Shown one piece after another: positions 51,113 through 60,918 of a DNA stretch of 64,000 nt. The stretch's first letter is position 1. Each line of letters opens with the position of its first letter. The position numbers were made by a program, and so were the translations under genes. The stretch spans positions 496,001 to 560,000 of the forward strand of contig CAIKMD010000007.1 of the NCBI GenBank assembly GCA_903828515.1. Reading direction: 5' to 3'. This DNA is from an uncultured Rhodospirillales bacterium (GTDB lineage: Bacteria > Pseudomonadota > Alphaproteobacteria > ATCC43930 > CGMCC-115725). Below the pieces are notes generated by a model that was given only the letters and a program-made list of their open reading frames with translations, did not search any database and was not told where the DNA came from.

Positions 51113-52324
51113 TTAATCCGAAATCAGGTCGCCGGTCAGCACCCAGTTGGTGCCGTCGAAATATTCGAACTGAACCTGCTTGATCGAGCGGTAATCGGTC
51201 GGCGAGGTGTTGATGGTGATGCCGGGGATCAGCATCGGGAGCGACACGTTATGGAGGTTGGTCGCCTGTTTCAGGATGTTCTCGCGCGTCAGGTTGTCGC
51301 CCGCCGCCTTGATGATCTGGCTTACCAGCATGCCGGCCATGTAGCCGCCCGAGGCCGCGAAACTGTCGCGGACATCGACCAGCGTGTCGTATTTCTTGAC
51401 CCAGGCGATGAAATCCTGCGCGCCTTTGTCGTTGGCCCAGCTTGGGCTGGTCGGGTCTTTGACATAGGTGGTGGTCAGCACGCCCTTGGAATTCTCGAGG
51501 CCGGCGGGCTCGAGCACTTGGCTGATCGACGACACGATCGAGGGAATGAAGATCTTCGGTTTCCAGCCGATCTCGGCGGCGTGACGGATCGCCTGAGCCG
51601 CGGCCTTCTGGGTGGCGAAGGCGAACAGCACGGTGGCGCCTGAGGATTGCAGCGTCACGATCTGGGAATCGATCGACGGATCGCTGACCTCGTAGCTGAC
51701 TTCGCCCGCCACGGTCGCCTTGCCGGCGATCGCCTCTTTGGCGCCGCGCGCGAAGTCTTTTCCGAGCGAATCGTTCTGATAGAGAATCGCGACCTTGGCG
51801 CCGGCCATGTTCTGGGCGACGTATTTGCCCATGAGCTGCCCTTCGACGTAATTGTTGGGCGCGAAGCCGACGGTCCAGGGCGATTTTTCCGGTTCATAGA
51901 AAGCTGGCGCGCCGGTCGCGGGGAAAAGCTGCGGCACTTTGCGGTCGTTGAGATATTTCTGCACCGCGAGCTGGGTCGGCGTGCCGACGGAATCGGCGAC
52001 GAAGAGGACCTGTTCTTCCTCGACCAGCTTGCGCGTCTGCTCGACGGTGCGTGGCGGAACGTAGCCGTCATCGAGCGCGATGACCTTGATCTTGCGGCCG
52101 TTGATGCCGCCTTCCTCGGCGTTGATCTTGTCGAACCAGGCGACGAAGGATTTGGTCACCGTGCTCGCCATCGAAACCGGGCCGCTATAGGGGCCGGTCG
52201 AGCCGATCTTGATTTCGGTATCGGTCACGCCCGGCCCATAAGCCTTTTGTGCCATGGCGGGCCCCGCCAGGACGGTCAGCGCCAGCAATGACACGGCCGC
52301 GCCTATTTGGATCGTCACTCGCAT
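51113..52324 (-). CDS. branched-chain amino acid-type ABC substrate-binding protein (Peripla_BP_6)
   Basis: 403 residues with a signal peptide ending AGPAMAQKA. DTEIKIGSTGPYSGPVSMAS is the LivJ/LivK entry, and EEGGINGRKIKVIALDDGY and VARILYQNDS-like VAILYQNDSLGKDFARGAKE confirm the family. Start: ATG 52324 has gggagg at proper distance; an ATG at 52330 would sit on the Shine-Dalgarno. Such proteins in catabolic loci often bind aromatic or short organic acids. It follows a Rieske oxygenase gene by 58 nt on the same strand. Confidence 0.92.
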   Translation of the reverse strand: MRVTIQIGAAVSLLALTVLAGPAMAQKAYGPGVTDTEIKIGSTGPYSGPVSMASTVTKSFVAWFDKINAEEGGINGRKIKVIALDDGYVPPRTVEQTRKLVEEEQVLFVADSVGTPTQLAVQKYLNDRKVPQLFPATGAPAFYEPEKSPWTVGFAPNNYVEGQLMGKYVAQNMAGAKVAILYQNDSLGKDFARGAKEAIAGKATVAGEVSYEVSDPSIDSQIVTLQSSGATVLFAFATQKAAAQAIRHAAEIGWKPKIFIPSIVSSISQVLEPAGLENSKGVLTTTYVKDPTSPSWANDKGAQDFIAWVKKYDTLVDVRDSFAASGGYMAGMLVSQIIKAAGDNLTRENILKQATNLHNVSLPMLIPGITINTSPTDYRSIKQVQFEYFDGTNWVLTGDLISD

Positions 52325-52382
52325 CGTCATCCTCCCTATCGTTGAGGGCCGCCCCTTTCGCGGAGCGTGCCCGATTTCAGTT

Positions 52383-53681
52383 TCAGTCGATCGATCGCAA
52401 CGGTCCCGTCTTCGGCCGATACGGACGCCACCAATCGCTCGCCGGCTCGGTCTTGGCCGGCATCACCTTGGACATGACCATCATGTCGGCCAAGGCATTT
52501 TCCTGGCCTTCGCGTTCGACGAACTGCGGGTCGCGCCCGGCCTTGATGGCGTCGATCGCGGCGAGCATCTGCCGCCGCATCAGCATCACCGGCTTGTCGG
52601 TGGTGCCGAGATGCTCCTCGCTGCGGTCGATGATCGCACCCTGCGCCTCGACCGCGAATTTGTCGTGCGCCCAGAAGCTTTGGCCCATGCCGGCGAAGCT
52701 CTGGGTTTTCATTTCCTCGCGGTCCTGCAGGTAATGGTTGCTCGCGTCGCGCTTGAGGCGGTAATCCGGCGTCACGTCGTCGAACACGCGCTTCTGGACC
52801 CAGTTGAGATCGACGGGAATCTCGTGCGCGTAGACGATGGTGTATTTCCAGTGGCTGACATCGTCGATCGGCACATGCCAATGATGCTGGTAGCCCAGAT
52901 TCTCGCGCGACTTGCCGCTGCGCGGATCGACCAAGGGCGTGCCGTCGAAGGACGAATTGTTCGGCATGATGAAATTGCTCATGCGGATATAGGTCGTCTC
53001 GTCGTCCACCGATCGCGCGGCAAAGAGCCGGAACCCATAGGGCGTCTCTTCGACTTCGAGGCGCGGTGCGGTGTCGCGCACCAGCAGCGAGTTGACTCGC
53101 GGATCGACCGACTGCGCCGCATTGAGGAAGCGGTGCAGATAGGACAGATGCTGCGGGTCGATATTGCCCTCGTTGGCCTGCACGTAATTGCAGTCGTGAT
53201 GGATCTTGGTCGTAAAGGACCGCTCGGGCGGCGCCATCAGGAACGGCAGTTGCGGCAGGCGCGGCGGCGCGCCCGGTCCCATATAGGCGAGGACCAGCCC
53301 GCCCATCTCGCGGCAAGGATAGGCCTTATGTTTGATGCGGTCCTTATAGGTGCTGCCCTCGGGCTCGCCGGGCTGATCGAGGCAGCGCCCGGCGCCATCC
53401 ATCAGCCAGCCGTGATAGAGACAGCGCAAGCCGCCATCTTCGACCCGGCCATAGGAAAGATCGACTTGGCGATGGGGACAGCGGCGGCCGACCAAGGCCG
53501 GCTTACCGCCTTCGCCGCGGAACAGCACCAGATCCTCGCTCATCACGCGGACCGCCAGCGGCACGTCGTTTTTGAGTTCGGCCGACAGCGCGACCGGTTG
53601 CCAATAGCGGCGCAACAGATCGCCGCCCGGCGTTCCGGGGCCTGTCTGGGTAATGAGGTCGTTGTTCTCCCGACTCAGCAT
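52383..53681 (-). CDS. Rieske non-heme iron oxygenase, alpha subunit (second)
   Basis: 432 residues. The Rieske ligands are C68/H70 (RRCPHRQ) and C87/H90 (CLYHGWLMD); the catalytic iron site is D175, H178 and H183 in EGNIDPQHLSYLH. The Rieske loop reads CPHRQVDLSYG instead of the usual CPHRG, and overall it is distant from the oxygenase at 44217-45545. The start has gggaggactgaa upstream. It sits between the MBL hydrolase (upstream, 49 nt) and a LivJ-type binding protein (downstream), suggesting a degradation pathway for an imported aromatic or N-methyl compound. Confidence 0.92.
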   Translation of the reverse strand: MLSRENNDLITQTGPGTPGGDLLRRYWQPVALSAELKNDVPLAVRVMSEDLVLFRGEGGKPALVGRRCPHRQVDLSYGRVEDGGLRCLYHGWLMDGAGRCLDQPGEPEGSTYKDRIKHKAYPCREMGGLVLAYMGPGAPPRLPQLPFLMAPPERSFTTKIHHDCNYVQANEGNIDPQHLSYLHRFLNAAQSVDPRVNSLLVRDTAPRLEVEETPYGFRLFAARSVDDETTYIRMSNFIMPNNSSFDGTPLVDPRSGKSRENLGYQHHWHVPIDDVSHWKYTIVYAHEIPVDLNWVQKRVFDDVTPDYRLKRDASNHYLQDREEMKTQSFAGMGQSFWAHDKFAVEAQGAIIDRSEEHLGTTDKPVMLMRRQMLAAIDAIKAGRDPQFVEREGQENALADMMVMSKVMPAKTEPASDWWRPYRPKTGPLRSID

Positions 53682-53730
53682 TTCAGTCCTCCCACCGGAT
53701 CAGGCTAGCACGAAACCCGGATCTAAAACC

Positions 53731-54699
53731 TCATTCCGGCGCATGCCCCCGCGCCGTGCGATAGCGGCCCATGGCGGCGAAGACCGCGCCGACATTCGGG
53801 TGCTCGGTGCTGCCGGAGAATTCGCGATAGAGCGCGGCGACGTTGCCGACGATGCGCTCGGAATCGATCCAGCCCGCATAGTCTTCGAGCGCGATGTCGT
53901 AAGCGGCGTCGCCCGCGCTCATGCCGGCGTCGTAACGGTGCTTGGTCTCGCGCTTGATATAGGCGAGGTAGTCGCGAAACCGGGTCACGCCGGCCTTGTC
54001 GGTGATCGGCCCATGACCCGGCACGATCGTCTCGACGTCCCAGCCGAGAAGTGTGTCGCAGGCCTTGATCCAGTTGTCGATCGGCCCCGCCCACATGATC
54101 GGATGTCCGCCAACGAAGAGCACGTCGCCGGTGAAGACGGTGCGATCGGCCGGGATATAGACCATCGTGTCGCCGCGCGTGTGCGCCGGTCCGACATTGA
54201 GGAGGCGCACTTCCTTGCTACCGACATGGAGCGTCAGTTCGCGCTCGAAGGTGCGGGTCGGCAGGGTAAGGGTGACGTCGTCGAAGCGGAAATGTCGGCC
54301 CATGGTTTCATGAAAGAACGCGCCGCCTTCGCCCATCTCGCGCCAATTGCGTTCCATGGTCGCCAGCATCTGCGGCGAGGTGCCCGGCATTTCGGCGGCG
54401 CAATCCGCCGACGCAACGATCTGCGCACCCTCGACCAACTGATTGCCGAAGGTGTGGTCGGGATTGGCGTGGGTATTGATCAGGGTGCCGATCCGCGCCG
54501 CCTGCGGCACGGCGCGACGCATCGTCTCCAGCATGTCGCGGGTCAGGCGCAGATCCATCAGCGTATCGACCAGCATGGTCTCGCCGCTGTCGCTGATCAG
54601 CCCCGCGTTGCTCCAGCCCCAGCCGCCGTCCGGCTGGAGATAGGCGTGACAGCCATTGCCCAGATCGTGCAAGCCTTTGGTGTATTGCCACTTGACCAT
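53731..54699 (-). CDS. metallo-beta-lactamase-fold hydrolase with altered metal motif
   Basis: 322 residues. MBL-fold landmarks are present: the metal motif THANPDHTFGN (residues 76-86), GPAHTRGDTMVY near residue 172, FTGDVLF near residue 192 and the final PGHGP near residue 230. The first motif reads H-x-N-x-D-H, so the second histidine of HxHxDH is replaced by N79, an unusual change that may alter metal occupancy. gaaggagggagaaaacgc is a strong ribosome binding site before ATG 54699. It is the first gene of a minus-strand operon with the Rieske oxygenase and two binding proteins, divergent from the permease gene. Confidence 0.85.
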   Translation of the reverse strand: MVKWQYTKGLHDLGNGCHAYLQPDGGWGWSNAGLISDSGETMLVDTLMDLRLTRDMLETMRRAVPQAARIGTLINTHANPDHTFGNQLVEGAQIVASADCAAEMPGTSPQMLATMERNWREMGEGGAFFHETMGRHFRFDDVTLTLPTRTFERELTLHVGSKEVRLLNVGPAHTRGDTMVYIPADRTVFTGDVLFVGGHPIMWAGPIDNWIKACDTLLGWDVETIVPGHGPITDKAGVTRFRDYLAYIKRETKHRYDAGMSAGDAAYDIALEDYAGWIDSERIVGNVAALYREFSGSTEHPNVGAVFAAMGRYRTARGHAPE

Positions 54700-54804
54700 G
54701 CGTTTTCTCCCTCCTTCGATCCTGCCGTTTGCCGTCCGAGGTTGCAAGACGCTCCAAACCTTCGAAGAATGGGGAAAATCGGAATCCGGTCGGGAGGACC
54801 GCCC

Positions 54805-55626
54805 ATGTCGATCGATCAAGCTATACGCGTGTCCTGGACCGCGTCGCTCAAGGAAACAGTTTGGGGCCGGCACCAGACCGCGGTCACCCGGCTGACCGCG
54901 GTGGTGCTGTTCCTCGCGTTCTGGGAATGGGCGGTGCGCGCGGGCAAGGTCAATCCGCTGTTCCTGTCGAGTCCGTCGCTGGTCTTCGAGAAACTCGTCG
55001 AGGTGTTCGCCGACGGCAGCATCTGGCCGCATATCTGGGCCTCGGGCCAGGTCGCGGCCCTCGGGTTCGCCATTTCGATCGTCATCGGCGTGCCGATCGG
55101 CATCGCGATGGGGCGCAGCCGGTTCATCCGCGATACGGTCGAACCCTTCGTGATGGCGTCCTATGCCTCGCCGACCGTGGCGTTCCTGCCGCTCATCATC
55201 CTGTGGCTCGGCCTCGGCATCATGTCGCGGGTGACCCTTGTCGTCATGGGCGCGGTGTTCGTCATCATCATCAACACCGAGGTCGGCGTCTCCAGCATCG
55301 ACCGACGGCTGATCGAAACCGCGCGCGCGTTCTGCGCCAATGAGCGCGAAGTCCTGCTCAAGGTCATCGCGCCGGCGGCGTTGCCGTTCATCCTCGCCGG
55401 CTTCCGGTTGGCGATCGGCCGCGTCCTCATCATGGTGGTCGTCGCCGAGTTCTATGCCTCGACCGCGGGCCTCGGTTATTTGATCTTCCAGGCCGGCGCC
55501 AATTACGACACGGCGCTGCTCTTCACCGGGGTGATCATCCTGGCGGCCGCGGGTGTCGCCCTGAATTCCGCGATGCGCGCGCTCGAAAACTGGATCGCGC
55601 CGTGGCGTTCGGCCGGTAACGAGTAA
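54805..55626 (+). CDS. ABC transporter permease, taurine/NMT1 type (SsuC-like)
   Basis: 273-residue single-domain permease with about six helices. The EAA loop is [20 protein letters not shown] followed by [14 protein letters not shown] near residue 185. This SsuC/TauC-like subfamily pairs with NMT1-type binding proteins. cgggaggacc precedes ATG 54805. The ATPase gene follows after 16 nt. It is divergent from the MBL/Rieske operon, and the two binding proteins just beyond the ATPase on the other strand are the obvious partners. Confidence 0.92.
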   Translation: MSIDQAIRVSWTASLKETVWGRHQTAVTRLTAVVLFLAFWEWAVRAGKVNPLFLSSPSLVFEKLVEVFADGSIWPHIWASGQVAALGFAISIVIGVPIGIAMGRSRFIRDTVEPFVMASYASPTVAFLPLIILWLGLGIMSRVTLVVMGAVFVIIINTEVGVSSIDRRLIETARAFCANEREVLLKVIAPAALPFILAGFRLAIGRVLIMVVVAEFYASTAGLGYLIFQAGANYDTALLFTGVIILAAAGVALNSAMRALENWIAPWRSAGNE

Positions 55627-55642
55627 GGCGAGGCGTAGCATC

Positions 55643-56440
55643 ATGATCGAGATTTCCGCTGTCACCCATCGTTTCGAGGCCGCGCGCGGCAAGCCCACGC
55701 CCGCCAACGTGCTCGAGAACGTCTCGCTGACGATCGAAGACGGCGAGTTCATTTCCTTCCTCGGTCCCTCGGGCTGCGGCAAGACCACGCTCCTGCGCAT
55801 CATCGACGGGTTGGTCCTGCCCAAATCCGGCGCGGTGGTGGTCGACGGCGCGCGCGTCACGGGTCCGGCGCCCAGCCGTTCGATGGTGTTCCAGGAATTC
55901 AACCTGCTGCCGTGGCGTTCGGCGGAACGGAACGCCGAATTCGGACTCGAGCTCAATATTCAGAAGACGTCCAAATCAAAACGCGTGAGCGTCGCCGGCG
56001 ACAATCTCGATAAAGTCGGCTTGAAGGGTTTCGGCAATTATTTTCCGCACGAATTGTCGGGCGGTATGAAGCAGCGCGTCGGCATCGCCCGCGCGCTGTC
56101 GACCGCGCCGCAATACCTCCTGATGGATGAGCCGTTCGGCGCGCTCGATCCGATGATCCGTGAATTGATGCAGATCGAGCTGCTGAAGCTCCTCGGCAAC
56201 GAACAGCGCACGATCGTGTTCGTCACCCACAGCATCGACGAGGCGATCTTCCTGTCGGACCGGATCGTGATGTTCGGCACGCGGCCGGGGCGCATCATCG
56301 ACGTGGTCGACGTCGATCTGCCGAAGCCCCGCTGGGTCGACGACGAGAAGATCAAGGCGAGCCCGGAATTCGTGGCTTACCGCCAGCGCATCTGGCGGCA
56401 GTTGAAGCACGAATTGCAGCGCGCCGATCCGCGCGGCTGA
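55643..56440 (+). CDS. ABC transporter ATP-binding protein, taurine/nitrate type
   Basis: 265-residue ATPase with Walker [13 protein letters not shown] (near residue 42), Q-loop [13 protein letters not shown], signature [15 protein letters not shown] (near residue 140), Walker [14 protein letters not shown] and the switch histidine in [20 protein letters not shown] and DEAIFL are typical of the SsuB/TauB group. It follows the permease by 16 nt. Immediately past it the strand switches to the two binding-protein genes, only 8 nt away. Confidence 0.96.
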   Translation: MIEISAVTHRFEAARGKPTPANVLENVSLTIEDGEFISFLGPSGCGKTTLLRIIDGLVLPKSGAVVVDGARVTGPAPSRSMVFQEFNLLPWRSAERNAEFGLELNIQKTSKSKRVSVAGDNLDKVGLKGFGNYFPHELSGGMKQRVGIARALSTAPQYLLMDEPFGALDPMIRELMQIELLKLLGNEQRTIVFVTHSIDEAIFLSDRIVMFGTRPGRIIDVVDVDLPKPRWVDDEKIKASPEFVAYRQRIWRQLKHELQRADPRG

Positions 56441-56448
56441 TCCGTCCT

Positions 56449-57438
56449 TTAGGGCTTCGGCTTCCAGCCTTCGGCGTCGAGTTTGTCGTTGGCTTCCTTC
56501 AACAGCGTGAAGTCGAAGGCCTGCGCCGGCTTCACCCGCTTCTCGGGCGGGATGTTGAAGAACTCCGACCGCGCGTCGATCTCGTTCTGCTGAAGCGAGA
56601 CGGGGATCGTGCCGTCCTTGGTCATCAGCGGCCGCTGCGCATTGACACCGAGCAGGATATCGTCCGCCGAAAGTCCGGGATTGCGTTTCCGGACCGCGTC
56701 CACGATGTGATTGACGAAGGCGCGCCCGTCGCGCCGTCCTTTGACGACGGCCTTCATGAACCGTTCGGCAAGGCCGCGATTGTTTTTGATGAGTTCGTTC
56801 GAGAAAACTCCACCGCCGGAGATGGTGCCGATGGTTTGAAGGTCGTAGACCATGTGTGTCGTCGGAACGGCCTTCAATTTCTCGATTTCATCGGTGACCA
56901 CGGTAGCCGAGGCGAGCGAGCCGACCATCACGCTGGCGACTAGGGCGGAGGCATTGGCCATCGGTGTGAAGACCACCGTCGACGGGTCGAGCTTCGCGGC
57001 CACCATGGCCGCGCGCACGGCCAGCTCGCGTGTGTCGCCGCGCGTCTCGATGCCGACCTGTTTGCCTTTCAGATCGGCGAGCGTTTTGATGTCCGGAAGA
57101 CCGCTCCACAACTGATACGGGACGTGGTCGTTGTTGACGTAGACGATCTTCAACTCGCCGCCGCGCAGGATCGCGCCGATGGCGATACTGGCGGAGGTCG
57201 AAAATTGAACGTCACCCGAGAGCAGCGCCGGCGTCGCCGCGGCGCCACCGGCCTGGATGATTTGCGCGTCGATGTTTTCTTCGGCGAAATAGCCCCTGTC
57301 GATGGCGATGAAATAATCGGCAAAGCCCGAGACGAGGCCGGTGACCGTGATCTTCATCGTGTCGGCGGCGCGCGCCGGCGCGGCGAGGGCGAGCAGAGAC
57401 GCTCCGAGTATCAGTAAACGCGGCGTCACAATTTTCAC
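56449..57438 (-). CDS. NMT1-type ABC substrate-binding protein, tandem copy 2
   Basis: 329 residues with a signal peptide (ILGASLLALAAPARA). The mature start MKITVTGLVSGFADYFIAID and the block YVNNDHVPYQLWSGLPDIKT are almost the same as in the upstream paralogue (MKITVSGIFSAFSNYFIAID, FADNDHVPYQLWSGVADIKT), so the two genes are a tandem duplication with over half of residues shared. GTG 57438 overlaps the upstream stop (GTGA), giving coupled translation. Likely partners are the permease and ATPase just downstream on the opposite strand. Confidence 0.9.
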   Translation of the reverse strand: MKIVTPRLLILGASLLALAAPARAADTMKITVTGLVSGFADYFIAIDRGYFAEENIDAQIIQAGGAAATPALLSGDVQFSTSASIAIGAILRGGELKIVYVNNDHVPYQLWSGLPDIKTLADLKGKQVGIETRGDTRELAVRAAMVAAKLDPSTVVFTPMANASALVASVMVGSLASATVVTDEIEKLKAVPTTHMVYDLQTIGTISGGGVFSNELIKNNRGLAERFMKAVVKGRRDGRAFVNHIVDAVRKRNPGLSADDILLGVNAQRPLMTKDGTIPVSLQQNEIDARSEFFNIPPEKRVKPAQAFDFTLLKEANDKLDAEGWKPKP

Positions 57439-58415
57439 GGCTTCCAACCTTCCTTGTCGAGTTGCGCATTGGCCTCGCGGATGAGCGAGAAATCGAAGGC
57501 TTGCGCCGGCGTGCGGCGCTTGTCGGGTGCGATGTTCAAGAGGTCCGAGCGGATCGAGATTTCGCGGGCCTGCTCGTCGGCGGAGATCGTGCCGTCGGGG
57601 GTCCGCAGCGGCGCCTGTTCGGCCCAGGCCTGGAGCACGGTTTCGCGCGTCGGGCTGGAATCACGCTTCATCACCGAGGCGGCCACGTCGTCGGGCACCG
57701 CGATAGCGCGGCGGCGTCCCTTGACGATGGCGCGCATGAAGCGCTGGGCGAGCTCGTGGTGGTCTTTCAGGAACGCATCGCTGAACACGCCGCCGCCGGT
57801 GATGGTGCGGACGATCTCCTGCATGTTCGCGAGCATGTGCGCGTTCGGGATCAGTTTCATGCGCTGGATTTCGTCCTGGGTGATGCTCGCTGCCGGCAGC
57901 GAGCCCGAGCTGATCGATGCGACGATCGCGGCCCGGCTCTGCATCGGCGTGAAAATCACCCCGGTCGGGTCGAGGCCGGCGAGCATCAGGGTCTGGCGCA
58001 CCGCGAGCTCATGGGTGTCGCCGCGATTCTCGATGCCGACCTGTTTGTCTTTCAGGTTCGCGAGCGTCTTGATGTCCGCCACGCCCGACCAGAGCTGATA
58101 GGGAACATGGTCGTTGTCGGCGAAGACGATCTTCAGTTCGGCGCCCTTGAGGATCGCGGTGATGGCGACGCTCGCCGAGCTGGAATAGGAGACGTCACCC
58201 GAGAGCAGCGCCGGTGTCGCGGTGCCGCCGCCGGCCTGGATCGCCTCGACCTCGATGCCTTCCTCGGCGAAATAGCCCCGGTCAATCGCGATGAAATAAT
58301 TCGAGAATGCCGAGAAGATACCCGAGACGGTGATCTTCATTTTGTCCGCGGCGTGCGCGGGGGCGGCGCAGATAACGGCCAGTACGGTAGCCGCAACGAT
58401 CGGGCGCAGGCGCAT
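57435..58415 (-). CDS. NMT1-type ABC substrate-binding protein, tandem copy 1
   Basis: 326 residues with a signal peptide ending AAPAHAAD. The layout is the same as in the following gene: MKITVSGIFSAFSNYFIAID, LKDKQVGIENRGDTHELAVR near residue 130, and KRRTPAQAFDFSLIREANAQ at the end. aagggaggtaccg precedes the ATG. It starts 21 nt after the molybdenum hydroxylase stop on the same strand, so the hydroxylase and both binding proteins form one transcript and may serve the same substrate class. Confidence 0.9.
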   Translation of the reverse strand: MRLRPIVAATVLAVICAAPAHAADKMKITVSGIFSAFSNYFIAIDRGYFAEEGIEVEAIQAGGGTATPALLSGDVSYSSSASVAITAILKGAELKIVFADNDHVPYQLWSGVADIKTLANLKDKQVGIENRGDTHELAVRQTLMLAGLDPTGVIFTPMQSRAAIVASISSGSLPAASITQDEIQRMKLIPNAHMLANMQEIVRTITGGGVFSDAFLKDHHELAQRFMRAIVKGRRRAIAVPDDVAASVMKRDSSPTRETVLQAWAEQAPLRTPDGTISADEQAREISIRSDLLNIAPDKRRTPAQAFDFSLIREANAQLDKEGWKP

Positions 58416-58436
58416 CGGTACCTCCCTTGTGAAGCT

Positions 58437-60806
58437 TTATGAATCTTTTGTCGCGTGGATGGCGCGCCAGACCCGTTCGGGCGTCGCCGGCATTTCGATA
58501 TGACGGACACCGTATTCGCCGAGCGCGTCGACGATCGCGTTGATGACGACGGCAAGTGCCGGCGTGGTGCCGCCTTCGCCGCCGGCGCGCACGCCGAGCT
58601 TGTTGGTCGGCGAGGGCAGTTCGCTCAGTTCGCTCTTGATCGACGGCATCACGTCGGCGCGCGGCATCGTGTAATCCATCAGCGAGCCCGACAGGAGCTG
58701 GCCGCTTTTGCGATCGTAGTGGCAGTCTTCCCACAATGCCTGGCCGACGCCCTGCGCCACGGCGCCATGGGTCTGGCCGTGAAGGATCAACGGATTGACC
58801 GCGGTGCCGACATCGTCGACGGCGGTGTAGCTGACGAGATCGACATATCCGGTCTCGATATCGACCTCGACCTCGCAGACATGGGCGCCGAACGGGAAGC
58901 CCGCGACCTTGAACACTTCGTCGCGCTCGGCGCGCAACGGTCCGCGCAAATCGTCCGGCAGATCGTTGCGTTGCTGCGCGGCGGCGGCAACCTCGAAGAG
59001 GCCGAGCGAGCGGTCGGTGCCGGTCACCGTGAAGCGCCCCTCGGCAAAGCCGATATCGGCCGGCGCCGCTTCCATGATGTGCCCGACAATACGCTTGCCC
59101 TTGGCGACGATCTGGTCCGAGCAATCCCCCATCAGCACGCCGGCATAGCGCATCGAGCGGCCGGAATTGCTGCCGCCGCCGATCGGCACGACATCGGTAT
59201 CGTTGGTGACGAGGATGATCGCCGCGAACGGCACGCCGAGCCACTCGCTGACGCATTGCGCGAAACTGGTCTCGTGGCCCTGACCGCTCGACATGGTGCC
59301 GATGCGGATCTCGATATGGCCGTCGGGCCGGACGACCAACTCGGCGCGCTCGCGCGGAATGCCGGTCGTGCATTCGATGTAATTGGCCAGGCTGATGCCG
59401 CGTCGCTTGCCGCGCGTCTTGGCCTCGTCGCGGCGCTTCGCGAATCCACCCCAGTCGCCGAGTGCCATCACCCGGTCCATCACCCGTTCGTATTCGCCGT
59501 TGTCGTAGGTGACGCCGACCGGATTGCGATAGGGAAAGTTGTCGACTCCGATCAGATTGCGCCGTCGCAGTTCGACGCGGTCGAACCCGTGCTCGCGCGC
59601 GGCGAGATCGATCAGCCGTTCGAGGATGAACATCGCCTCGGGCCGTCCGGCGCTGCGATAGGGCACGGTCGATTGCGTGTTGGTGACGACGCCGCGCGCC
59701 TCGACATAAGCGGTCGCCACGTCGTAGACGCCTGAGATGATGCCGACGCATTTGCGCAAAGGAACGATGGCAAGGCCGTGCGCGCCGAGATTGCTCAGGT
59801 AGGACGCGCGCATCGCGAGAAACTTGCCGTCGGCGTCGAGCGCCAGTTCGGCGTCAGCGGCGATGTCGCGGCCGTGATAGTCGGAGACGAAGGCCTCTTG
59901 CCGGTCGCTCACCCATTTGACCGCGCGCTTCAACCGTCGCGCGGCGAAAGCGGTGAGGGCGAATTCGGTGTACATCGAATTACGCGTGCCGAAACTGCCG
60001 CCGACATCATAGGTGATGACGCGAACCTGCTCGGTCGGCCAGCGCAGGATGCGCATCAATCCGGCCTTGAGGCGCGCCGCGCCGGCGCCGATCGCGGCAT
60101 AGACGGTGACGCGATCGGTGGCCTCGTCGTAACCCGCGAGCGCCGCACGCGGCTCCATCGGCACGCCGGTCACGCGCTGGATCCAGGTTTCGAGCCGCAC
60201 CGTATGTGCCGCCTTGGCGAAAGCGGCATCGGTCGCGGCTTGGTCGCCGATCTCGGCATCGAGACAGATATTGGATTTTTGGTCCCATAGCGTCGTGGCG
60301 CCGGGCTTGATCGCGTCCGCGACATGGCTGGCGGCGGTCAGGATATCGTACTCGACCACGATCTGGTCGACGGCTTCCTGGGCAAGTTCGGTGGTGTCGG
60401 CGACGACGAACGCGATGCCGTGGCCGACAAAGCGCGCCCGGTCGGTCGCGAGCGGCAGGAGCGGGGTCGGATACATGTCCGAGCCGTCGCGGTTCCACAG
60501 GACGACGTCCGGCATCTTCATCTGCGCTTCGCGCGGACCGAAACCGTCATTGTCGTTGCCGACCGATTGAAACGATTCGGTTATGACGTCGGCGCCGGTC
60601 AGGATCATCAGGACGCCGGGCATCGCCCGCGCCGCCTCGGTGTCGATCCGGACGATACGCGCATGCGCGTGCGGCGAACGCAGCAGCGCGGCGCGCGCCT
60701 GGCCGGGCAGATTCAAGTCGTCGGTGTAGCGGCCTTTGCCGGTGAGGAGACGCACATCCTCTTTGCGCCGAACCGGCTGGCCGATCCCGGACCCCGTGCC
60801 GTCCAT
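58437..60806 (-). CDS. molybdopterin-binding large subunit of a xanthine dehydrogenase/CO dehydrogenase-like hydroxylase
   Basis: 789-residue molybdenum hydroxylase large subunit, family length. It opens with the ald_Xan_dh_C entry GQPVRRKEDVRLLTGKGRYT, has VGGSFGTRNSMYTEFALTAF near residue 265, the Mo-site region TVPYRSAGRPEAMFILERL near residue 385, GTMSSGQGHETSFAQC near residue 505, and the catalytic glutamate in GGEGGTTPALAV near residue 740. It lacks the AYRCSFR loop of true CO dehydrogenase, so an aldehyde, purine or N-heteroaromatic is the likely substrate. The FAD and 2Fe-2S subunits that usually accompany it are absent nearby. It leads the operon with two binding proteins. Confidence 0.94.
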   Translation of the reverse strand: MDGTGSGIGQPVRRKEDVRLLTGKGRYTDDLNLPGQARAALLRSPHAHARIVRIDTEAARAMPGVLMILTGADVITESFQSVGNDNDGFGPREAQMKMPDVVLWNRDGSDMYPTPLLPLATDRARFVGHGIAFVVADTTELAQEAVDQIVVEYDILTAASHVADAIKPGATTLWDQKSNICLDAEIGDQAATDAAFAKAAHTVRLETWIQRVTGVPMEPRAALAGYDEATDRVTVYAAIGAGAARLKAGLMRILRWPTEQVRVITYDVGGSFGTRNSMYTEFALTAFAARRLKRAVKWVSDRQEAFVSDYHGRDIAADAELALDADGKFLAMRASYLSNLGAHGLAIVPLRKCVGIISGVYDVATAYVEARGVVTNTQSTVPYRSAGRPEAMFILERLIDLAAREHGFDRVELRRRNLIGVDNFPYRNPVGVTYDNGEYERVMDRVMALGDWGGFAKRRDEAKTRGKRRGISLANYIECTTGIPRERAELVVRPDGHIEIRIGTMSSGQGHETSFAQCVSEWLGVPFAAIILVTNDTDVVPIGGGSNSGRSMRYAGVLMGDCSDQIVAKGKRIVGHIMEAAPADIGFAEGRFTVTGTDRSLGLFEVAAAAQQRNDLPDDLRGPLRAERDEVFKVAGFPFGAHVCEVEVDIETGYVDLVSYTAVDDVGTAVNPLILHGQTHGAVAQGVGQALWEDCHYDRKSGQLLSGSLMDYTMPRADVMPSIKSELSELPSPTNKLGVRAGGEGGTTPALAVVINAIVDALGEYGVRHIEMPATPERVWRAIHATKDS

Positions 60807-60918
60807 CCCAGCCCCTCCATTGGTTTGTTTATTGGTGTTGCGGGTGAGGGACCCGATTGTGCGCCCGTCGGGGCCGATCGCTTGCGGCGATCGGCCCGAT
60901 CGGGAGCGCCTCTTCGCG

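Noticed and set aside
53731-55956. A 741-codon minus-strand frame extending the MBL hydrolase upstream
   Set aside because: The N-terminal 400 residues are a shadow of the permease and ATPase genes on the plus strand. The real start at 54699 has a strong Shine-Dalgarno.
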